From JANOGU01 sp964499865 (lineage in GTDB: Bacteria > Pseudomonadota > Alphaproteobacteria > Rhodobacterales > Rhodobacteraceae), in contig CAZCPY010000142.1 of NCBI GenBank assembly GCA_964499865.1, positions 1 through 7,586 of the forward strand: a DNA stretch of 7,586 bases. Reading direction: 5' to 3'. Under the pieces are notes generated by a model, which did no database searches, was not told the DNA's origin, and worked only from the letters and a program-made list of their open reading frames with translations. Each line of letters begins with the position of its first letter. Position 1 is the stretch's first letter. The position numbers and the translations under genes were made by a program. Shown piece after piece: positions 5,922 through 7,586 of the stretch.

Positions 5922-6128
5922 ATGGCTGCGGAAATCTGAACAGCCGGGACAAGTGGATTTTCCGAGCAATGGCGGCAAGATGCCGCGAGCGAGGAGAAGA
6001 CCATGGCAAGACGGCCACGCCGGAATCACAGCCCGGCATTCAAGGCGAAAGTGGCGGTGGCAGCGATCAAGGGCGAAAGGACCATGATCGCGCTGGCGCA
6101 GGATTGCGACGTTCACCCGAACCAGATC
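5922..6128 (+). mobile_element. fragment of an IS3-family insertion sequence (left end)
   Basis: Roughly 205 bp of lower-GC sequence sits inside the minus-strand transporter operon and encodes the start of an IS3-type OrfA on the plus strand. IS3 elements begin with TG. TGGCTGCGG at 5922 or TGAACAGCC at 5937 are candidate left tips, and I cannot choose between them or show the partner inverted repeat. The right boundary is sharper: near 6128 the OrfA frame loses its family sequence exactly where the potB reading frame begins on the other strand. No right end, OrfB or target-site duplication is present, so the element was truncated by a deletion. Confidence 0.7.
6003..6128 (+). pseudogene. truncated IS3-family transposase OrfA
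   Basis: The first 42 codons match the N-terminus common to a large group of IS3-family OrfA proteins (MARRPRRNHSPAFKAKVAVA, then KGERT, LAQDCDVHPNQI). This is the DNA-binding helix-turn-helix domain that recognises the inverted repeats. A normal OrfA is about 90-100 residues and works with the DDE transposase OrfAB. Here the family sequence stops after DVHPNQI where the element joins potB sequence, and the continuing open frame is read antisense to potB and potA. GCGAGGAGAAGACC upstream holds a fair ribosome-binding site (GAGGAG). The leucine zipper and catalytic parts are missing, so it cannot transpose on its own. Confidence 0.8.
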
Positions 6129-6262
6129 AGACCACGTTGCCGAACTCGCCCGGAGTCAGGAAGGAACAGACCACCATCACCAGCAGGGGCAGGATCGCCC
6201 CCACCATCAGGATCGCCGGCGCCGGCAACGACAGAAGCCGGCCGCAGCGGGCGGAGGCGCGG

Positions 6263-6288
<26 letters not shown>
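6127..6288 (-). pseudogene. potB: N-terminal stub of polyamine-type ABC transporter permease (PotB-like)
   Basis: 53 codons remain. A basic N-terminus (TERDRDRASARCGRLL) precedes one hydrophobic transmembrane helix (about residues 18-44, LPAPAILMVGAILPLLVMVV) and SFLTPGEFGNVV, which resembles the N-terminal region of PotB-like permeases of the spermidine/putrescine class. A real permease has about 280-300 residues, six helices and an EAA loop. Here the frame meets TGA at the IS junction: GTGGTCTG is potB-like, and the next base changes what would be a Trp codon into stop. The start is uncertain; TTG at 6288 overlaps the end of potA. A membrane peptide could still be made but not a permease. 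Confidence 0.7.
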
Positions 6289-7363
<1,075 letters not shown>

Positions 7364-7509
7364 GGCGCTCCCTGGTGCCTTCCGGTGTCAGCCGCGATCC
7401 GCCTACCGGTCACCTTTCGCGCCGGTCCAACACTTTGCCGCCACAGGCAGCCCCAGGCCGGGCGGTTGCCGAATTGAGCGGCTGCGCCGCACGCCTTTTG
7501 TCTCGCCTC
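7364..7509. other. upstream region of potA, no gene seen
   Basis: This presumed leader of the broken potA holds the ribosome-binding GGGAG just before its GTG. I find no convincing -35/-10 pair on the minus strand and no coding frame with recognisable protein. The stretch is somewhat less GC-rich around 7430-7500 than the rest. Confidence 0.4.
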
Positions 7510-7530
7510 TGGCCCCCGGAGAGGGGGCCA
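7510..7530. terminator. GC-rich hairpin
   Basis: TGGCCCCC (7510-7517) and GGGGGCCA (7523-7530) form a perfect 8-bp stem around GGAGA. TTTTGTC lies a few bases to its left on the plus strand, giving A-rich rather than T-rich sequence downstream on the minus strand, so it is not a textbook terminator. It could end a gene lying beyond the window. Confidence 0.4.
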
Positions 7531-7540
7531 ACCGGCTCGG

Positions 7541-7586
7541 GCGAAGGGGGGGCTCCGCCCCCGTCGCTGACGCTCCTCCCCCGGGA
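7541..7586 (+). repeat. second hairpin-type intergenic repeat, cut by window end
   Basis: GGGGGC (7548-7553) and GCCCCC (7557-7562) form a short stem around TCC. It is followed by GTCGCTGACGCTCC and then CCCCCGGGA at the very end. The last nine bases equal the CCCCCGGGA that precedes TATTTGG in the repeat upstream of the amidase, so this is probably another member of the same family in plus orientation, with a gene start expected soon after the window. Confidence 0.45.

Noticed and set aside
3556..6087. 843-residue plus-strand frame
   Set aside because: It overlaps thpR out of frame and is antisense to the amidase; it reads as low-complexity Arg/Pro/Gly/His protein.

Overview
The window is very GC-rich (about 70% or more by eye) with strong GC bias at third codon positions. 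Together with a ferredoxin that closely resembles Rhodobacter capsulatus FdVI, a DUF1178/NUDIX/AcuC-type gene complement, an alphaproteobacterial-type SOS box and GC-rich hairpin repeats of a style I associate with this family, it points to a Rhodobacteraceae alphaproteobacterium. This is inference from recall; no database search was run.

Layout. (1) 73-477, minus: a 134-residue ORF equal to the C-terminal OB-fold end of the error-prone polymerase DnaE2. It lacks the polymerase body and sits 2 bp behind a perfect GTTC-N7-GTTC LexA-type box (480-494). (2) 515-550: three 12-bp tandem units. (3) 631-954, plus: a [2Fe-2S] ferredoxin. (4) 955-1375: a gene-free GC-rich stretch. (5) 1376-2300, minus: a NUDIX hydrolase followed by a DUF1178 zinc-ribbon protein, probably one operon. 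(6) 2520-4162, plus: an AcuC-like histone-deacetylase-family hydrolase, translationally coupled by ATGA to thpR (RNA 2',3'-cyclic phosphodiesterase). (7) 4171-5574, minus: an amidase-signature enzyme converging on thpR across a hairpin. (8) 5575-5751: hairpin-rich repeats upstream of the amidase. (9) 5752-7363, minus: a ruined polyamine-type ABC transporter operon. It holds potA with an internal amber codon and damaged Walker B and D-loop, then a 53-codon potB stub, then about 200 bp of IS3-family sequence, then a short reading frame resembling the end of a potD-like binding protein. (10) 7364-7586: non-coding, ending in another hairpin-rich repeat.

How it fits together. The central part (631-5574) looks like ordinary intact accessory metabolism: electron transfer, nucleotide clean-up, deacetylation, RNA end processing and amide hydrolysis. 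Both flanks show genome erosion. On the left, a DNA-damage polymerase is reduced to its OB-fold tail directly behind an SOS operator. On the right, a transporter operon was collapsed by an insertion sequence and deletion and then picked up point mutations.

I see no convincing complete undescribed system. The observation most worth a second look is the SOS-box/OB-fold mini-gene, which is either a deletion scar or a small damage-inducible single-strand-binding-like protein.
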